64,000 nucleotides of DNA, taken from contig NZ_JAAIKC010000001.1 in NCBI RefSeq assembly GCF_010820665.1, positions 930,001 through 994,000 of the forward strand, written 5' to 3'. The position numbers and the translations under genes are program-made. This document shows positions 62,247 through 64,000 of this stretch, in pieces; position 1 is the stretch's first letter, and each line of letters begins with the position of its first letter. Source of the stretch: Paenibacillus sp. SYP-B3998. GTDB taxonomy: Bacteria; Bacillota; Bacilli; Paenibacillales; NBRC-103111. The notes below the pieces were generated by a model. The model saw only the letters and a program-made list of their open reading frames with translations. It did no database searches and was not told the origin of the DNA.

Positions 62247-63422
62247 ATGGGGGAGTCACAACGAGGCAGATGTACAGATAAGGCGCAGAACGATCGCTTG
62301 AGCAGTTCGGGTAAAAGAAGGAGGGAACCGTATAAGCGAACTCTTATGATTGCGCTTAGTATATCGTTGCTATGTATATGGGGACTGACGGGCTGCAGCT
62401 CATCTAGAGCCGATTCAACGCATTCAGCGGCAAGTGAGGCAAAGGCATCAAGCCAATTAAGCGGTAATGCCTCGACAGAGAAATTGTCAGGAGTCACCCA
62501 GCCAAAAGGAATGGCAAGTTCGGATACAGAGCGAACGGTTGCAACTGCCGCTTCAGACCAAGAGAAACAGAAAGCAGTTGTTAGCTCAACTACATTGGAT
62601 ATAGCTGCGCCAATTACGCTCGTACCGAAAGCGGGTAGTGACGAGACTGCCGGGTTTAACCGAAAGCTGATTTACAAAGCTAACTTGGTTATGCCCGTTG
62701 AGGACTATAGCAAAGCTCAGACGCGACTGCGCGATTTGGTTGCGCTTAGCGGGGCTTACATTCTGCAGTTCTCCGAGAATACGAATACGGGGGAAAGAGG
62801 TGGAACGTTCACAATTAAGGTAGCCGCGAATGGGTTTGCTTCCTTGCTTGATGGATTAGAGAGCATCAGTCCTTCTCTTCAACGCAATGTTCAGGGACAG
62901 GATGTAACCGAAGAGTATGTAGATCTGGACTCTCGTTTAAAGGCAAAGCAATTGGTTGAAGGGCGTTTGCTCAGTTTCATGGATAAAGCTACGAAAACGG
63001 ATGATTTGCTTGCTTTTTCGGGGGAGCTCTCCAAGGTTCAAGGTGAAATCGAGCAGATCAAAGGTCGAATGCGGTATTTGGATCAAAATGTGTCCTATTC
63101 AACGATCGAATTAAGGATGTATCAGCAAACAGGCAACAAGCCTCTCCTGTCTGATCCTAATAAGTTGACGCTGCAAGAACGAATTCAACGGGCATGGAAT
63201 TCTAGCCTTAACGTGCTGACAACAGTGTTGCAGGGGATTCTTGTGTTTTTGGCGGCAGCAGTGCCAGTGCTTGTCATTGTAGGGATTATCGCCTTACCCA
63301 TTTGGTTGTTCAAACGTAAAAGGAATAAACAATTGCTGGAAATCAGAAATCAGCTCAGTAAGCAAAATGCTTCTTTTCATAGCCTTGAAGATGAGCAAGA
63401 TAGGTCAAAAGAGGGTCAATAA
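62247..63422 (+). CDS. DUF4349 lipoprotein/membrane protein
   Basis: About 391 residues. A basic N-terminal leader (RRREPYKR) precedes a hydrophobic segment ending in lipobox LTGC, then a Ser/Ala-rich linker, the DUF4349 domain (~150-330: [73 protein letters not shown], partly quoted) and a C-terminal helix with basic tail ([10 protein letters not shown]). DUF4349 proteins are of unknown function, thought to be envelope associated. The start is uncertain: ATG 62247 follows a GGGG stretch, while ATG 62346 would begin directly at the signal helix. Confidence 0.8.
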   Translation: MGESQRGRCTDKAQNDRLSSSGKRRREPYKRTLMIALSISLLCIWGLTGCSSSRADSTHSAASEAKASSQLSGNASTEKLSGVTQPKGMASSDTERTVATAASDQEKQKAVVSSTTLDIAAPITLVPKAGSDETAGFNRKLIYKANLVMPVEDYSKAQTRLRDLVALSGAYILQFSENTNTGERGGTFTIKVAANGFASLLDGLESISPSLQRNVQGQDVTEEYVDLDSRLKAKQLVEGRLLSFMDKATKTDDLLAFSGELSKVQGEIEQIKGRMRYLDQNVSYSTIELRMYQQTGNKPLLSDPNKLTLQERIQRAWNSSLNVLTTVLQGILVFLAAAVPVLVIVGIIALPIWLFKRKRNKQLLEIRNQLSKQNASFHSLEDEQDRSKEGQ

Positions 63423-63445
63423 GCAAAAAACCGAAAAAATATTTT

Positions 63446-63487
63446 GCAAATCCTGCCCTCGTAGCAGGATTTGCTTCATTTTTGGCG
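63446..63487 (+). terminator. Intrinsic terminator after the DUF4349 gene
   Basis: GCAAATCCTGC (63446-63456) and GCAGGATTTGC (63463-63473) form a perfect 11-bp stem; TTCATTTTT follows. Confidence 0.8.
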
Positions 63488-63502
63488 AATATTGATTCGA
63501 AT

Positions 63503-63532
63503 GTGGTGGAAAGTGGTACAAAGTGGAGGGAA
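63503..63532 (+). promoter_or_regulatory. MraZ operator: three 10-bp direct repeats
   Basis: Three consecutive GTGG-starting units, GTGGTGGAAA, GTGGTACAAA and GTGGAGGGAA, spaced exactly 10 bases apart, end just before the mraZ ribosome site. This is the known arrangement of MraZ binding boxes upstream of the dcw cluster. Confidence 0.8.
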
Positions 63533-63547
63533 AGGGGGCGATGTGCT

Positions 63548-63985
63548 ATGTTCATGGGAGAATACCAGCATAGCATTGACGAGAAGGGCCGGATGATCAT
63601 CCCGGCTAAATTTCGTGAAGCCCTTGGTGACTCATTTGTTATCACTCGCGGGTTGGATCAGTGCTTATTTGTCTATCCAAGATCGGAATGGGCAATTCTT
63701 GAACAAAAGCTCAAAGCGCTGCCCTTGATGAAATCTGATGCGCGCGCCTTTACAAGGTTTTTTTTCTCCGGAGCAACCGAATGTGATCTGGATAAGCAGG
63801 GGAGAGCGAACATACCGGGGAATTTAGTTGATCACGCGAAGCTTGAAAAAGATTGTGTCGTGATCGGCGTTTCCAATCGAGTTGAGATTTGGAGCAAGGG
63901 AATTTGGGAAAGCTATGCCAATGAATCCGAGCAGTCGTTTAATGAAATTGCCGAGAAGCTCGTGGATTTTAATTTTGATCTTTAA
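63548..63985 (+). CDS. mraZ: Transcriptional regulator MraZ
   Basis: 145 residues with the two MraZ/AbrB-like swapped-hairpin repeats: [20 protein letters not shown] with [13 protein letters not shown], then [19 protein letters not shown] with [11 protein letters not shown]. MraZ represses the division and cell-wall (dcw) cluster by binding repeats upstream of its own gene. The frame extends upstream, but GGGGG at 63534 is 9 bases before ATG 63548, and [11 protein letters not shown] is the usual N-terminus. The next start follows with no gap. Confidence 0.96.
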   Translation: MFMGEYQHSIDEKGRMIIPAKFREALGDSFVITRGLDQCLFVYPRSEWAILEQKLKALPLMKSDARAFTRFFFSGATECDLDKQGRANIPGNLVDHAKLEKDCVVIGVSNRVEIWSKGIWESYANESEQSFNEIAEKLVDFNFDL

Positions 63986-64000
63986 ATGGTTACGAAGACA
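63986..64000 (+). CDS. rsmH: Possible start of rsmH (16S rRNA methyltransferase), cut off by the window
   Basis: ATG 63986 follows the mraZ stop directly and opens a frame that runs to the window edge (MVTKT). rsmH is the next gene in the dcw cluster of nearly all bacteria. Only five codons are visible, so this rests on gene order. Confidence 0.35.

Overview
The window is a chromosomal segment of a spore-forming, bacillithiol-making Bacillales bacterium, most likely Paenibacillus or a close relative. This rests on gene order shared with Bacillus subtilis (yqfD-phoH-pgpH-ybeY-dgkA-cdd-era-yqzL-recO; yqfL; yqxD-dnaG-sigA; trmK-yqfO; nifS-thiI; typA-ylaH-ylaJ-ylaK; ylbO-panE; bshC-mraZ), sporulation proteins (YqfD, YhcN/YlaJ type, RsfA type), bacillithiol synthesis (BshC), strong AGGAGG ribosome binding sites, and frequent TTG/GTG starts. 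No prophage, transposase, CRISPR array, rRNA or tRNA was recognised.

Layout. 1-7,490: a compact operon for RNA decay and maturation (PhoH, YbeY, Era), c-di-AMP breakdown (PgpH), lipid kinase, cytidine deaminase and RecO. 7,500-15,420: a promoter directly followed by a terminator, the PPDK regulator, the yqxD-dnaG-sigA operon, then a membrane protein, TrmK, a Nif3-family protein and the RNase P RNA. 15,500-22,600: scattered accessory genes, namely a secreted subtilase with a large N-terminal region (minus strand), a YpuI-like protein, a small GH15 hydrolase, a DUF1540 protein, a CNNM/CorC membrane protein and a lytic transglycosylase. 22,700-25,900: cysteine desulfurase with ThiI, then TerC.

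25,985-40,020 is the most distinctive block: a secreted/membrane protein of about 800 residues, an ABC ATPase and ABC-2 permease, a membrane/coiled-coil protein with a Gly/Ala-rich part, a MoxR AAA+ ATPase, a DUF58 protein, and two membrane-anchored von Willebrand factor A proteins, one with two vWA domains flanking an amidotransferase-like domain. The genes overlap by a few bases or lie close together, so they look co-expressed. An MFS transporter on the opposite strand splits the block between DUF58 and the first vWA gene. I cannot assign the block a function; it is the best candidate here for an uncharacterised system.

40,100-53,000: typA with a structured leader, the yla-like cluster (YlaH, three unknown small proteins, a YlaJ-like lipoprotein, PIN-PhoH), three minus-strand genes (an unknown, a secreted coiled-coil protein, a lipoprotein), a MidA-family methyltransferase, a DUF2626 protein, an RsfA-type regulator, PanE and DUF3397. 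53,000-59,070: a complete oligopeptide ABC transporter operon (oppABCDF) with its own promoter. 59,100-64,000: bshC with a short-type S-adenosylhomocysteine hydrolase, a DUF4349 protein, and the start of the division/cell-wall cluster (mraZ with three 10-bp operator repeats, probably followed by rsmH at the edge).

Starts were chosen from ribosome binding sites and family N-termini. Functions rest on recognised motifs and synteny only; no search was run.
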